Notes under the pieces: generated by a model
Seen by the model: the letters and a program-made list of their open reading frames with translations, nothing else
Told to the model about the DNA's origin: nothing
Database searches by the model: none
Position numbers and translations under genes: made by a program
Origin: JBBTRP01 sp038065125
Lineage (GTDB): Bacteria > Patescibacteriota > Patescibacteriia > JACQRZ01
Reading direction: 5' to 3'
NCBI GenBank assembly: GCA_038065125.1
Contig: JBBTRP010000038.1
Location: forward strand, 1-49,323
DNA: 49,323 nucleotides
In this document: positions 16,650 to 25,776 of the stretch, one piece after another
How the letters are laid out: each line of letters begins with the position of its first letter
Position numbering within the stretch: the stretch's first letter is position 1

Positions 16650-18122
16650 CTATGTGTCGCCCGGCTTTCCCGCTTCACGCTCGAGGGAGTCGATGAGCGT
16701 TCGGGTATACTCATTCTCCATAAGAAGCGGCATACTCTTTGTTTTCTCCAAAAGATCGGGGATCGCCTGATGCAGTGGCGGGCGCGTCATCCGTCGAACC
16801 GCCTTGACGACCCAGAACCGATCAAAGGACGCAAGCACCTCTTGAGGGTCATTTTTTACAAGTCGACTCACGAAATGTTGTAATTTTTCTTCGTTGTATA
16901 CCTTGCGGCCATCAATAGTAAGAAGGTGCTCAAAAATCACTCCGACCCCCTCGGGGGTCCACCCTTGGGTTTCAAACACGTGCTGAAGAGCTGTGGTCAA
17001 GTCGGTGATTCGTCGTTCGAAAACATCGGCAAGGACGGGATTTTCTACCGTAATGAGCTGTCCACCCTCTTTATTCTTTTCACGGAGCTTGATGACCCCG
17101 ATTCCGCTTCCGCCTTCTGCGCGAGAAGATACCCGTAAAAGCGGATATACTACTGCGGACGGTTCAAAAATCACCTTCCCGCATGATGAGAGCCGTTCTC
17201 CGAAGCGCGTATCCTCTCCTTTGCCGACCGTCGGGATCCCGTCTGCGAGCGCTGTTTGGTATGCTCGTGCCGACATACTCGGACCGACGGTTTTTGCTTG
17301 CATTTCAAAGGACTCATGAGGCCGTGACCGCTGGTGGAAAAGAGCGTGGTGATACGCAAGAATCAGTTTTTTATAGAGCCCCTGCAGATGCTTCAGCCGA
17401 AAAAGCTCGTCATCAAGGGCGTCTTTGTCGTGCTCCATAATCACCTCGCCGGTCACGCCGATCGCATCCGGTCTTCGGGTGTACGCGTCAATGAGATTCC
17501 TGAGGTAGTCGGGGTCAAGACGCGTGTCAGCATCAGTGTGAGCAACAATCCCGTTGCGGTCGATCTCAAGAAACCGCTCGATTGCCTCTGCGGTTCCTCG
17601 ATTTCGCGCGCCGCCCACATTCGCGACCTCCTCAGGAAGCGTCTTTCCATCAGACGCCTTATCGACAATATGCACCTTCACGCCGTGTTCCTTTAGTAAG
17701 TCAATCGCCTCTCTCTCGTCATCAGAGAGGTCACTGCTGGCTGCTCCGGTTGTGATGTGCGCAAGGATGGAAAGTGTCTCTTGGTTGTCCTGCCGTGCCC
17801 GCAGGAAGTGCTCGCAACGGGAGCGGTACACAGTCTCCGGTTCGTTCTCCAGGCGCGTTGGTGCATGCGTAGGATTATTGACGACAACAATCGCCTCAAA
17901 CTCTTCGGGGGAGGTGCCGCGCTGCTCCGCAAGAGAAGCGAGGAGTCGAAACACATGCTCGCGTTCGCCGTAGGCGGGAATGACGAGCGAAAGAACGCAC
18001 GCGGGGTCCATCGGGATCCCGATTCGCTCTTCAGTCTGAGGAAGATGTTTCTCGACGTATTCGCGAGCGGTCTCTTTAAGGCGTTCCTCCTCTGGAATCA
18101 TGCCGTCGTATCGGGCTGACAT
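16650..18122 (-). CDS. Family 2 (GT-A) glycosyltransferase
   Basis: 490 residues from ATG 18122. The GT2 fold begins near residue 45 with 'LSLVIPAYGEREHVFRLL'; 'VAHTDADTRLDPDYL' supplies the DxD-type metal/nucleotide-sugar site, and 'VGKGEDTRFGERL' resembles the later ED acceptor/base motif. The C-terminal 180 residues are soluble and unfamiliar; no transmembrane helices, so it acts in the cytoplasm, perhaps on membrane-bound glycan. The frame stays open to 18233, but that stretch overlaps another reading frame (18143-18310) that looks more protein-like, so the later start is favoured. Donor and acceptor unknown. Confidence 0.75.
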   Translation of the reverse strand: MSARYDGMIPEEERLKETAREYVEKHLPQTEERIGIPMDPACVLSLVIPAYGEREHVFRLLASLAEQRGTSPEEFEAIVVVNNPTHAPTRLENEPETVYRSRCEHFLRARQDNQETLSILAHITTGAASSDLSDDEREAIDLLKEHGVKVHIVDKASDGKTLPEEVANVGGARNRGTAEAIERFLEIDRNGIVAHTDADTRLDPDYLRNLIDAYTRRPDAIGVTGEVIMEHDKDALDDELFRLKHLQGLYKKLILAYHHALFHQRSRPHESFEMQAKTVGPSMSARAYQTALADGIPTVGKGEDTRFGERLSSCGKVIFEPSAVVYPLLRVSSRAEGGSGIGVIKLREKNKEGGQLITVENPVLADVFERRITDLTTALQHVFETQGWTPEGVGVIFEHLLTIDGRKVYNEEKLQHFVSRLVKNDPQEVLASFDRFWVVKAVRRMTRPPLHQAIPDLLEKTKSMPLLMENEYTRTLIDSLEREAGKPGDT

Positions 18123-18142
18123 ATCTTTAACGCGGCAGTACG

Positions 18143-18310
18143 TCAGAAAGTCGCGCTGCCGCAAAGCGGATGTACTTTTTTTGATCCGCGGCCCCAGTAC
18201 GAGAGGAGGGCATGCGGGATTTGCGAAAGACAATAATCGTCATAGCGTGGCATGACGAGGTCGGTATCTCGGGATGGGACAATCAATTTTTCGCTTCGGC
18301 GAGTAGTCAT
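18143..18310 (-). CDS. Possible 55-residue small ORF or gene remnant
   Basis: An ATG at 18310 opens 55 codons, stopping 20 bases before the preferred GT2 start. The peptide contains 'KLIVPSRDTDLVMPRYDDY' and 'LSQIPHALLSYWG', which look protein-like and faintly recall the N-terminal strand and helix of alkaline-phosphatase-superfamily proteins. That likeness is weak. It could be a small leader gene, a 5' remnant of a broken gene, or chance. Confidence 0.35.
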   Translation of the reverse strand: MTTRRSEKLIVPSRDTDLVMPRYDDYCLSQIPHALLSYWGRGSKKVHPLCGSATF

Positions 18311-18357
18311 GGTGGTAGTGTATCTTTCCTATCCTAAATGATTCACGCGTCTCGGAC

Positions 18358-18579
18358 AAGAAAAAACCTCCTTCGGGGGAGGTTTTTTCAATGCCGAGGG
18401 CGAGGATCGGTCTCGCCTCTCGTCGCCTCCCGGCTCCTCGGGCTGACCACCGCCTCGCGGTCCGGCTCGCCACTCTGCGTCGCCGGACATCGCTCCGGCG
18501 TTCGATCCCCGACGCGATCCAAACTGTTGGATCGCTCCCTGGCATAAGAAAAAACCTCCTTCGGGGGAGGTTTTTTCAA
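18358..18579 (-). repeat. tRNA-linked structured element, Phe copy (perfect 52-bp flanking repeat)
   Basis: Follows tRNA-Phe. A perfect 52-bp direct repeat (18358-18409 and 18546-18597) contains the tRNA 3' end and its whole terminator hairpin, so tRNA end and terminator are duplicated around the insert. Next to the tRNA-side terminator are a hairpin (18514-18535, stem GCGATCCAA) and an inverted T-arm copy GGATCGAAC matching this tRNA's GTTCGATCC. The core is GC-rich and differs from the other copies but is also built of hairpins, for example 18481-18500 (CGCCGGA/TCCGGCG). Its perfect repeats suggest it is the youngest copy. Confidence 0.75.
18549..18577 (-). terminator. Terminator after tRNA-Phe (duplicated)
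   Basis: Hairpin AAAACCTCC/GGAGGTTTT with loop CCCGAA-like and a T-run on the minus strand. An identical copy lies at 18361-18389 as part of the 52-bp repeat. Confidence 0.8.
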
Positions 18580-18889
18580 TGCCGAGGGCGAGGATCGAAC
18601 TCGCGACGCAAGGATTTTCCTTCTGCTTTCTTACGTTTCCGTAAGTGTTGGACTATATCATCACCCTTCTTTCTAGAGAAAGAAGGGGTCGAGCGCTTAT
18701 GCAGGAATATTGTTGAGGCTCACCTGCTAGTCTCTACGCCTTCCAGAAAAACAACGCTCTTTCTGGCTTGGCTCGGAGTTATCACAATTTGACTGGAGAC
18801 TTCTCCGAATTCACCCGATTTTTAATCACACTTTACAGTGTGATGGACCGAAAATTCAGTCCTTCGCTCTACCACTGAGCTACCTCGGC
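18580..18889 (-). tRNA. tRNA-Phe (GAA) interrupted by a group I intron
   Basis: Exons are 18858-18889 (5') and 18580-18619 (3'). Joined, they give a clean cloverleaf: acceptor GCCGAGG/CCTCGGC, D-arm GCTC/GAGC, anticodon stem AAGGA/TCCTT with loop CTGAAAA (anticodon GAA), T-arm GCGAG-TTCGATC-CTCGC and discriminator A. Only intron removal gives a foldable anticodon arm. The 3' CCA is not encoded. Confidence 0.93.
18620..18857 (-). ncRNA. Group I self-splicing intron in tRNA-Phe
   Basis: 238 nt, no internal ORF. P1 forms between the 5' exon end GGACT and internal guide GGTCC with the diagnostic U.G pair at the splice site, placing the intron between U33 and G34; it ends in G before GAAAATCC. 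Core motifs resemble the cyanobacterial tRNA-Leu intron: Q-type CTCCGAGCCAAGCC (complement 18765-18778), R/P7 GTAGAGACTAG (18727-18737) and S-type GATATAGTCC (18650-18659). Further hairpins lie at 18826-18844, 18664-18688 (P8-like) and 18630-18645 (P9-like, CTTAC/GTAAG). Splicing is predicted, not shown. Confidence 0.9.
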
Positions 18890-18930
18890 AAAGTGAAAAA
18901 TAGTATACCTTATCGTTATAATCTTTCAAG

Positions 18931-18973
18931 TATAATAAATCGAACTCGTGGTATAATGAACTTGTACTATAAT
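18931..18973 (+). promoter_or_regulatory. Three TATAAT boxes before the HTH/LAGLIDADG-like gene
   Basis: Perfect TATAAT hexamers at 18931, 18952 and 18968 lie within 43 bp, just before and at the possible start codons (ATG 18956 and 18977). The last would give a nearly leaderless message from ATG 18977. No good -35 is visible, so which are real promoters is open. Confidence 0.45.
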
Positions 18974-19660
18974 GATATGAACGAGATAAAACACCAAGCA
19001 ATCCTATTGAGAAAAGAAGGGCTTTCATACAATACTATATCGAGGCGACTGCATGTTGCTAAAAGCACTCTTTCAGGATGGTTGAGCACGGTGCCTTTTT
19101 CGGAGAATATCAAAAGAGAGAATAACGAAAAAAACAAAAAAATACAAGCAAAAAATCTAATTGCATTTAACAAAAATCGATCGAGATTGATCAGGTTGGG
19201 ATGGATAAAAACTCAAAAAGAAAGCTCTCATGAAATCGGAGCTCTTACGGAAAGAGAGCTCTTTCTAATTGGAGCTTCGCTATATTGGGCGGAAGGATAC
19301 AAAAAATCAAACTGGAATATGGTCTTTTGTAACTCTGATCCGAAAATGATTAAACTCATGATGCATTATTTCCTGCACACATGTTCCGTGCCAAGAAAAA
19401 AAATAAAGATCCAAGTCCAACACTATTCCAATCAAGACGAACAGAGAGTCCTACAGTACTGGTCTCGTGTTTGCCGTCTTCCACTCAGCCAGTTCAATAA
19501 GCCAATTTGTATGGTCAGTAAAAGCAGCAAACTAAAACGCGGTTCGACGCTTCCTTTTGGAACGATTCGGATTCGAATTAACGACGTTACTCTTCTCAAT
19601 AGAATGAAGGGATGGATTGAAGGAATTGCCGATTCAAATAGATACAGACGACAGAAGTGA
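18956..19660 (+). CDS. HTH protein with single LAGLIDADG-like motif (putative homing-type endonuclease)
   Basis: 234 residues from ATG 18956 (227 from ATG 18977). The N terminus has a helix-turn-helix ('LLRKEGLSYNTISRRLHVAKSTLSGWL', written here in two parts: LLRKEGLSYNTISRRLH and VAKSTLSGWL). A very basic linker follows, then 'LFLIGASLYWAEGYK', resembling the LAGLIDADG-family helix, and a mixed alpha/beta part. Such HTH-plus-LAGLIDADG-like proteins are common in CPR bacteria and archaea, usually unnamed. The gene is clearly AT-richer than its neighbours and starts about 65 bp from the intron-bearing tRNA-Phe on the other strand, which fits a mobile gene linked to the intron. Endonuclease activity is inference. 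Confidence 0.65.
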   Translation: MNLYYNDMNEIKHQAILLRKEGLSYNTISRRLHVAKSTLSGWLSTVPFSENIKRENNEKNKKIQAKNLIAFNKNRSRLIRLGWIKTQKESSHEIGALTERELFLIGASLYWAEGYKKSNWNMVFCNSDPKMIKLMMHYFLHTCSVPRKKIKIQVQHYSNQDEQRVLQYWSRVCRLPLSQFNKPICMVSKSSKLKRGSTLPFGTIRIRINDVTLLNRMKGWIEGIADSNRYRRQK

Positions 19661-19697
19661 ATCCGTCGGCTGGAAGGGGGGGGCTCTAAACAGATCT

Positions 19698-19774
19698 TGG
19701 TGGGCATGGGAGGACTCGAACCTCCGACCTCTTCATTATCAGTGAAGTGCTCTAACCAACTGAGCTACATGCCC
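19698..19774 (-). tRNA. tRNA-Ile (GAU)
   Basis: Acceptor GGGCATG/CATGCCC, anticodon loop CTGATAA (GAT), T-arm GGAGG-TTCGAGT-CCTCC, discriminator A and encoded CCA. No tRNA-linked element. It follows rmlA in the same direction. Confidence 0.96.
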
Positions 19775-19820
19775 ATTAACCTTTGCAAACAATGGAAAAA
19801 TACTACACGGGAATCGTCTC

Positions 19821-20702
19821 TTATGCAAGGTTGCTGACAATTCGTCTAAGATACTCCCCGTAACCGTTTTTACTGTGCTTGTCGACCGCCTTGAGAAGGG
19901 TTTTGGCATCAATGTACCCCAGGGTGTAAGCGATTTCCTCAATGCAGGCGATTTTGAGACCTTGGCGTTTTTCGATAGTGGCGATAAACTCGCTCGCTTC
20001 CAAAAGACTCTCGTGGCTGCCGGTATCAAGCCACGCCGTGCCGCGACCAAGAAGTTCAACACGGAGTTTTTTCTGCTCGAGGTAGGTCCTATTCACGTCG
20101 GTGATCTCAAGCTCCCCGCGCCAGGAGGGCATAACTCCTTTTGCGATCTCAACCACCGAATTATCATAGAAATAGAGGCCGGTTATCGCGTAATTCGACT
20201 TTGGTTCTTTCGGCTTCTCCTCGACAGATACCACCTTTCCGCTCTCATCGAACTCCACGATGCCATATTGGTTTGGATTCTGAACGTAGTATCCAAAAAC
20301 CGTTGCTCCACCGTGAGTCTCAATATCGGTTGCCGCCTTCCTGAGAAGTCCGGTAAATCCGTGACTAAAAAAAACGTTGTCTCCAAGGATCAAGCACACC
20401 GAATCGTCTCCGATAAACTCTTGTCCGAGAATAAATGCTTCAGCAAGGCCGTTTGGCGCGTCTTGCACTTTATAGAAAAAGTTCAACCCCAGATCAGAAC
20501 CGTCCCCGAACAAATCCTGAAAGCGCGGCAAGTCTTGTGGAGTGGAGATCAAAAGAATATCCCGAATACCCGCAAGCATAAGTACCGAGAGCGGGTAATA
20601 AATCATGGGCTTGTCATAGATCGGCAGCAGCTGCTTGCAGACCCCCCGAGTGATCGGGTAGAGCCGCGTCCCGCTTCCACCCGCAAGAATGATTCCTTTC
20701 AT
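19821..20702 (-). CDS. rmlA: Glucose-1-phosphate thymidylyltransferase
   Basis: 293 residues, typical RmlA length. It makes dTDP-glucose from dTTP and glucose-1-phosphate, the first step to dTDP-rhamnose, in the cytoplasm. Motifs: nucleotide-binding 'GGSGTRLYP', 'KQLLPIYDKPMIYYPLS', 'ILGDNVFF' with the metal Asp, 'VEEKPKEPKS', and 'GRGTAWLDTGSHESLLEAS'. It is very well conserved. The NRS/ER-like gene at 8031 could finish rhamnose synthesis if a 4,6-dehydratase exists elsewhere. The gene ends 46 bases before tRNA-Ile, likely the same transcript. Confidence 0.96.
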   Translation of the reverse strand: MKGIILAGGSGTRLYPITRGVCKQLLPIYDKPMIYYPLSVLMLAGIRDILLISTPQDLPRFQDLFGDGSDLGLNFFYKVQDAPNGLAEAFILGQEFIGDDSVCLILGDNVFFSHGFTGLLRKAATDIETHGGATVFGYYVQNPNQYGIVEFDESGKVVSVEEKPKEPKSNYAITGLYFYDNSVVEIAKGVMPSWRGELEITDVNRTYLEQKKLRVELLGRGTAWLDTGSHESLLEASEFIATIEKRQGLKIACIEEIAYTLGYIDAKTLLKAVDKHSKNGYGEYLRRIVSNLA

Positions 20703-20766
20703 AGTTTTTTTTGAATAGAAAACAGATCCATTGAAGCATTGTTTTGCCCGATTGTCTACTCTTCAT

Positions 20767-20796
20767 TTGCACATACCTGCCGGGGGAGCGTACACT
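20767..20796 (+). promoter_or_regulatory. Putative promoter of the 194-residue membrane protein
   Basis: TTGCAC (20767-20772), 18-bp spacer, TACACT (20791-20796), about 30 bases before ATG 20827. Good fit to a sigma-70 type promoter; no SD between. Confidence 0.5.
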
Positions 20797-20826
20797 ATAG
20801 TGAAAGACTTCATAATCAACACCTCT

Positions 20827-21411
20827 ATGGACCTCTCTCATCGTGCACAGCACGCATATACGCAGGAACTCGGAACCTTGGTACTCCTTACGGTCGTGTC
20901 CTATGGCACGTACCCGCTGTATTGGTTTTATCGCAATTGGACACACCTCAAGGAGGTCAATGGCCTCTCACTTCGACCGGCCCTGAGAACGCTCGGGCTT
21001 CTTGTTCCGTTCTTGAATATTTTTCTCATCGCCCAGCAACTGCAGCAGATCCGTGAACTCTCCGGCACCGCAGAGCAGAAGGTATATTACCCGTCGGTAT
21101 GGGTGACGATCGGTCTTCTGGCCCTGGGGTACTTGTGGGTCGGGTATACGATTGTTGCGATCGCGATGTTCTCAAGCGAGGTTCCCCCGACAAGCCTGGA
21201 GGCAGTGAGCGCACTGGTTATCGACCTATTCATGGCACTACTTGTCGGACTCTTACTCGCCGCGCCTCAGCGCGCGCTCAATAGCTATTGGCACACTCAT
21301 CATAAAGATCGCTCTCAAGCGTTAGGCTTAACTCCCGGTGAAATCGCATGGATTGTCATCGGCGGCATGGTCTGGACACTCTCCCTCGCGCAAGGATTTC
21401 TCTTTGGCTAA
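20827..21411 (+). CDS. Small polytopic membrane protein, DUF4234-like
   Basis: 194 residues with four predicted transmembrane segments. The order 'YGTYPLYWFYRNWTHLKEV' then a hydrophobic pair recalls DUF4234-type proteins, in which a 'YPxYWxYxxW' motif follows the first helix. Function unknown. The start at 20827 is preferred because the longer frame would begin inside the promoter-like sequence. Confidence 0.6.
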   Translation: MDLSHRAQHAYTQELGTLVLLTVVSYGTYPLYWFYRNWTHLKEVNGLSLRPALRTLGLLVPFLNIFLIAQQLQQIRELSGTAEQKVYYPSVWVTIGLLALGYLWVGYTIVAIAMFSSEVPPTSLEAVSALVIDLFMALLVGLLLAAPQRALNSYWHTHHKDRSQALGLTPGEIAWIVIGGMVWTLSLAQGFLFG

Positions 21412-21431
21412 CGCTCAACCCTGTTGTTCTG

Positions 21432-23015
21432 TCATAGAACCTGGTAAAGAGTTACCTCGCGGTTCTGATACACATTTTTAAGAAAGGAATAATTCTCGGG
21501 AGAAAAATCACCTGGAATTTTTTCATAAAAAGAATAGAATACGTAGCTGATTTTTTCTTTTTTGAGAAATTCGTGCATCGTGTTCTGGCTGTCACGCCCT
21601 TCAAAAATTGCGTACGCCTGCTTTCGCTTTCTGTCCAAATCAAGCGTCAAAAGCCAATGCCCGATAAATACTCTTCGATTAGAAAAGTATGGAATAACAT
21701 TTCCGTTAACCATTGATGAAAGAATGATGCTTTCATTTTTTGTATGAACCGACAGCCACCGCATCGCCTCGATATTTCCGTTTGGCAAAAAGGGGCTGCT
21801 AACGCGAGTCGCGTCGCTGTGATAGCGCACAAGGAATCTTTTCCATGATGCGACGGCGGGACCCGCGAAGATTCCAACAACCACCAGTGTGATCGCGCTG
21901 ACAAGAACCGTATCACGCATGAGAGATCCCGATCGATTTCTCCATCTCGTCAGTACCTCAAAAAACAGGCTCATCCCGTAGCTTGCGCCAATCGCGACCG
22001 GCAAGATAGTTGTCGCTTCAAAAAGACGTGTTTTCTGCGCGATCGGCAGACTATACATGAGGAGCATGCCGCACGCGAGCGTACACGCGGATGCTCGTCC
22101 ATCGTCATGCCGCTGGAGCGATCGAAATCCAATGATAAAAAAAATCCATAGTCCTCCAAAGCCCGTCAGAAGCTCGGGGATACTATATGCTCGTAGCACG
22201 CCGTGCTGAGAAATCGCCAGGGGATGATCGGAAAGCCCGATCAACGCCATGACGATAAAAGATGGCAGAGAGATCGCGAGGAAGAGAAACGCATGAAGCG
22301 CGATTTTTTTTCTCTCGCTCGGCAGAGACAGCATGCGCTCGACAACCAGTACGCCGGCAAGGGCAATGAGAAGAATTGAGTAATACGGCAACACGATATT
22401 TAGGAGCGCCACGCACATTCCAGCAACTGCCATGCGGAGACATCGCGTCTCTCTTCCGTACAAAAAACAAAGGGTTGCCGCGAACACGAAAAGGCTGTGC
22501 GCCAACATAAAGTGTGGGAAGTCGGCAAAACGAAGGAGCGATGTTGTGCCGGGCCAGACACGTACAGCGAATGGCACTATATACCCGATCCCTCCGGCAA
22601 AAAAAGTGAGCAGATATGCGTATCTGCGTACGCGCAACGAGCGAACGAGACTCCTAGTGCAATAAATCGAAGCGGCCATGAAGAGTAGTCCGAACGCATA
22701 CCGGGCGATGTGGAAGGTTTTTTCAATAGAGAGGCCGGCGATGCGCGAAAGATGCCCGAGCGAGAGATAGAATGGATGATAGAACAACGGCGAATGCTCT
22801 TCCGTGGTGAATGGGTCGACGGAGAGCCACTTCCCCTCAAAACCAGCGCGCATTTCCGTGAGGTAAAAGGAGAAATCCATCGAAATGGTCGGAAGACCAA
22901 CGTATGTCACATCCTCAACTGGATGCGTTGCTCGATAGAGATCTGGCGCGAGATTCCAGAGAAAAGCGATCAACGCCAAAACGATTACGAATTTTTTTTC
23001 TGAAATCTTTTGCAT
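21432..23015 (-). CDS. Polytopic membrane protein, probable GT-C-type glycosyltransferase
   Basis: 527 residues from ATG 23015 (a TTG three codons earlier is unlikely). One N-terminal helix, a periplasmic loop ('MDFSFYLTEMRAGFEGKWL', 'FYHPFYLSLGHLSRI'), some nine more helices, and a C-terminal soluble tail. The layout, with acidic residues in the first outer loop, resembles GT-C enzymes acting on lipid-linked sugars, but no named family is certain. It follows the 16S gene and its terminator on the same strand. Confidence 0.6.
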   Translation of the reverse strand: MQKISEKKFVIVLALIAFLWNLAPDLYRATHPVEDVTYVGLPTISMDFSFYLTEMRAGFEGKWLSVDPFTTEEHSPLFYHPFYLSLGHLSRIAGLSIEKTFHIARYAFGLLFMAASIYCTRSLVRSLRVRRYAYLLTFFAGGIGYIVPFAVRVWPGTTSLLRFADFPHFMLAHSLFVFAATLCFLYGRETRCLRMAVAGMCVALLNIVLPYYSILLIALAGVLVVERMLSLPSERKKIALHAFLFLAISLPSFIVMALIGLSDHPLAISQHGVLRAYSIPELLTGFGGLWIFFIIGFRSLQRHDDGRASACTLACGMLLMYSLPIAQKTRLFEATTILPVAIGASYGMSLFFEVLTRWRNRSGSLMRDTVLVSAITLVVVGIFAGPAVASWKRFLVRYHSDATRVSSPFLPNGNIEAMRWLSVHTKNESIILSSMVNGNVIPYFSNRRVFIGHWLLTLDLDRKRKQAYAIFEGRDSQNTMHEFLKKEKISYVFYSFYEKIPGDFSPENYSFLKNVYQNREVTLYQVL

Positions 23016-23052
23016 AGACTTCAATTTTTACATACCGGTTGCTCGTCCGCAA

Positions 23053-23084
23053 CAAAAAAACCACCCAATAAAGGGCGGTTTTTT
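23053..23084 (-). terminator. Terminator of the 16S rRNA transcript
   Basis: Minus-strand hairpin AACCGCCC/GGGTGGTT with a run of T, directly after the pre-16S trailer stem. No 23S, 5S or spacer tRNA lies before it. Confidence 0.75.
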
Positions 23085-23113
23085 ATCTTTGACTCTTAAA
23101 AGCGATCCAAGCC
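23085..23113 (-). other. Pre-16S processing stem, 3' (trailer) arm
   Basis: Near-perfect complement (about 28 pairs, one mismatch, one bulge) of the leader arm at 24828-24857. The two arms would bring both ends of the 16S precursor into one RNase III-type stem. Confidence 0.85.
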
Positions 23114-23236
23114 TGAACTCAACAGCTCAATTCCGGTTTTTTTACTGAATCTGTGTGTGTCGCTTTAGGGGCGACTCATACAGCATCGACCAGTGTTGAA
23201 ACACGATTTGTGAAAACCGCATTTCGAATTCTCCCT

Positions 23237-24745
<1,509 letters not shown>

Positions 24746-24827
24746 GAGTGTTGATTGACTCGATAGTTTATTGGAATTGATCTATTTTGTTCCATGGAAC
24801 TACCCCAGTAAACTGGGATAGCCATGT

Positions 24828-24857
24828 GGCTTGTATCGCTTTTAAGATGTCAAAGAT
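24828..24857 (-). other. Pre-16S processing stem, 5' (leader) arm
   Basis: Pairs with 23085-23113 across the whole 16S gene (core ATCTTTGAC...CTTAAAAGCGAT...CAAGCC). Confidence 0.85.
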
Positions 24858-25003
24858 CGCCTTTTCTCTTCAGTCAGAAGAAAAAAGAGAGAAGTCGTCT
24901 CAGTGGATAAGATGACCTCACTCCTTTTGCTTTTGTCTTGCCGATGAAATGATTACTTTCTGTGTATTTGAAAGCAATTCAGGACTAAGAATACAATATG
25001 TCC

Positions 25004-25032
25004 ATCCTAGAGGAGACAGAATCGTTTGTCAA
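25004..25032 (-). promoter_or_regulatory. 16S rRNA promoter
   Basis: On the minus strand TTGACA (25027-25032), 17-bp spacer, TAGGAT (25004-25009). Consensus -35 and ideal spacing, about 150 bases upstream of the leader processing arm. The strongest promoter seen in the window. Confidence 0.75.
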
Positions 25033-25100
25033 GAGGAGGTTGGGGGGCATTCTATCAACAGTTTATCCACATGCCCACAGGTCTATCGACAGATGGGGGG

Positions 25101-25745
25101 TCATTTTCTTACAGTCTTTTTTGCGCGCCACTCACTGATCTTTTTATGGTCTCCGGAGAGAAGAATTTTGGGAACCTTTAATCGGCGAAATAGTTCCGGT
25201 CGCGTGTACTGCGGATACTCTGCCGCGCCTTCTTGCACGTGCGACTCCTGGGCAAGGGATTCCGGATTCCCCAGGACCCCGGGAAGAAGGCGGCTGACCG
25301 CCTCGATCACCGCCATCGCCGCAACCTCGCCGCCGTTGAGGACGTATGGCCCGATTGAGAGCTCTTCGTCAATGAACTTTTTGATTCGGGCATCAACGCC
25401 CTCATAGCGACCGCAGACAAAAATCAACTGATCGTATTTTTTTGCAAAGGTGTTCGCGCGCTTTTGATCGAACTGCTTCCCGGCAGGCGAGAGGAGAATA
25501 ACGCGTGATTTCTTATTTCGCTTGATAGACTCGAGCGCTTTGACCAGTGGGTCGATCTTCATGAGCATCCCTGCTCCGCCGCCGTATGGCTTGTCATCGA
25601 CGGTTTTGTGTTTGTCGACCGCAAAAGCACGCAGATCATGCACCGTTATTGCAATGAGTTTCTTGTCCAGCGCTTTCTTCAATAAACTCTCGCTCATGAA
25701 CGAGTCAAAAAGCGTGGGGAAAATGGAAATAACATCAAACTTCAT
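25101..25745 (-). CDS. trmD: tRNA (guanine-N1-)-methyltransferase
   Basis: 214 residues, somewhat shorter than the usual 240-250, the loss being at the C terminus. TrmD makes m1G37 next to the anticodon, using SAM, to prevent +1 frameshifting. Family motifs are clear: 'FDVISIFPTLFDSF', 'DDKPYGGGAGMLMK', 'LLSPAGKQFDQ', 'FVCGRYEGVDARI' and 'SIGPYVLNGGEVAAMAVIEA', forming the trefoil-knot SAM site. The start at ATG 25745 is chosen by alignment to family N termini. It lies at the end of the smc-rpsP-KH-methyltransferase group. Confidence 0.95.
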   Translation of the reverse strand: MKFDVISIFPTLFDSFMSESLLKKALDKKLIAITVHDLRAFAVDKHKTVDDKPYGGGAGMLMKIDPLVKALESIKRNKKSRVILLSPAGKQFDQKRANTFAKKYDQLIFVCGRYEGVDARIKKFIDEELSIGPYVLNGGEVAAMAVIEAVSRLLPGVLGNPESLAQESHVQEGAAEYPQYTRPELFRRLKVPKILLSGDHKKISEWRAKKTVRK

Positions 25746-25776
25746 ACGCATCTCAAGTCCCATGTCGCACTTCCTC

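Larger units (their letters stand above)
24746..25100 (-). other. 16S leader region without protein genes
   Basis: This 355-base stretch holds the rRNA promoter (25004-25032), the leader processing arm (24828-24857), a short hairpin CCCAGTTTACTGGG near 24803-24816 and AT-rich filler. The part nearest trmD (25033-25100) shows TTATCCACA-like and CCACAGG words but no gene. Confidence 0.7.

Noticed and set aside
1884..18597. Elements as integrative islands with attL/attR in tRNA genes
   Set aside because: They have tRNA-end duplications but are only about 140-240 bp and carry no integrase or gene, and the inverted T-arm copy is not part of normal att sites. Kept only as a mechanism to test.
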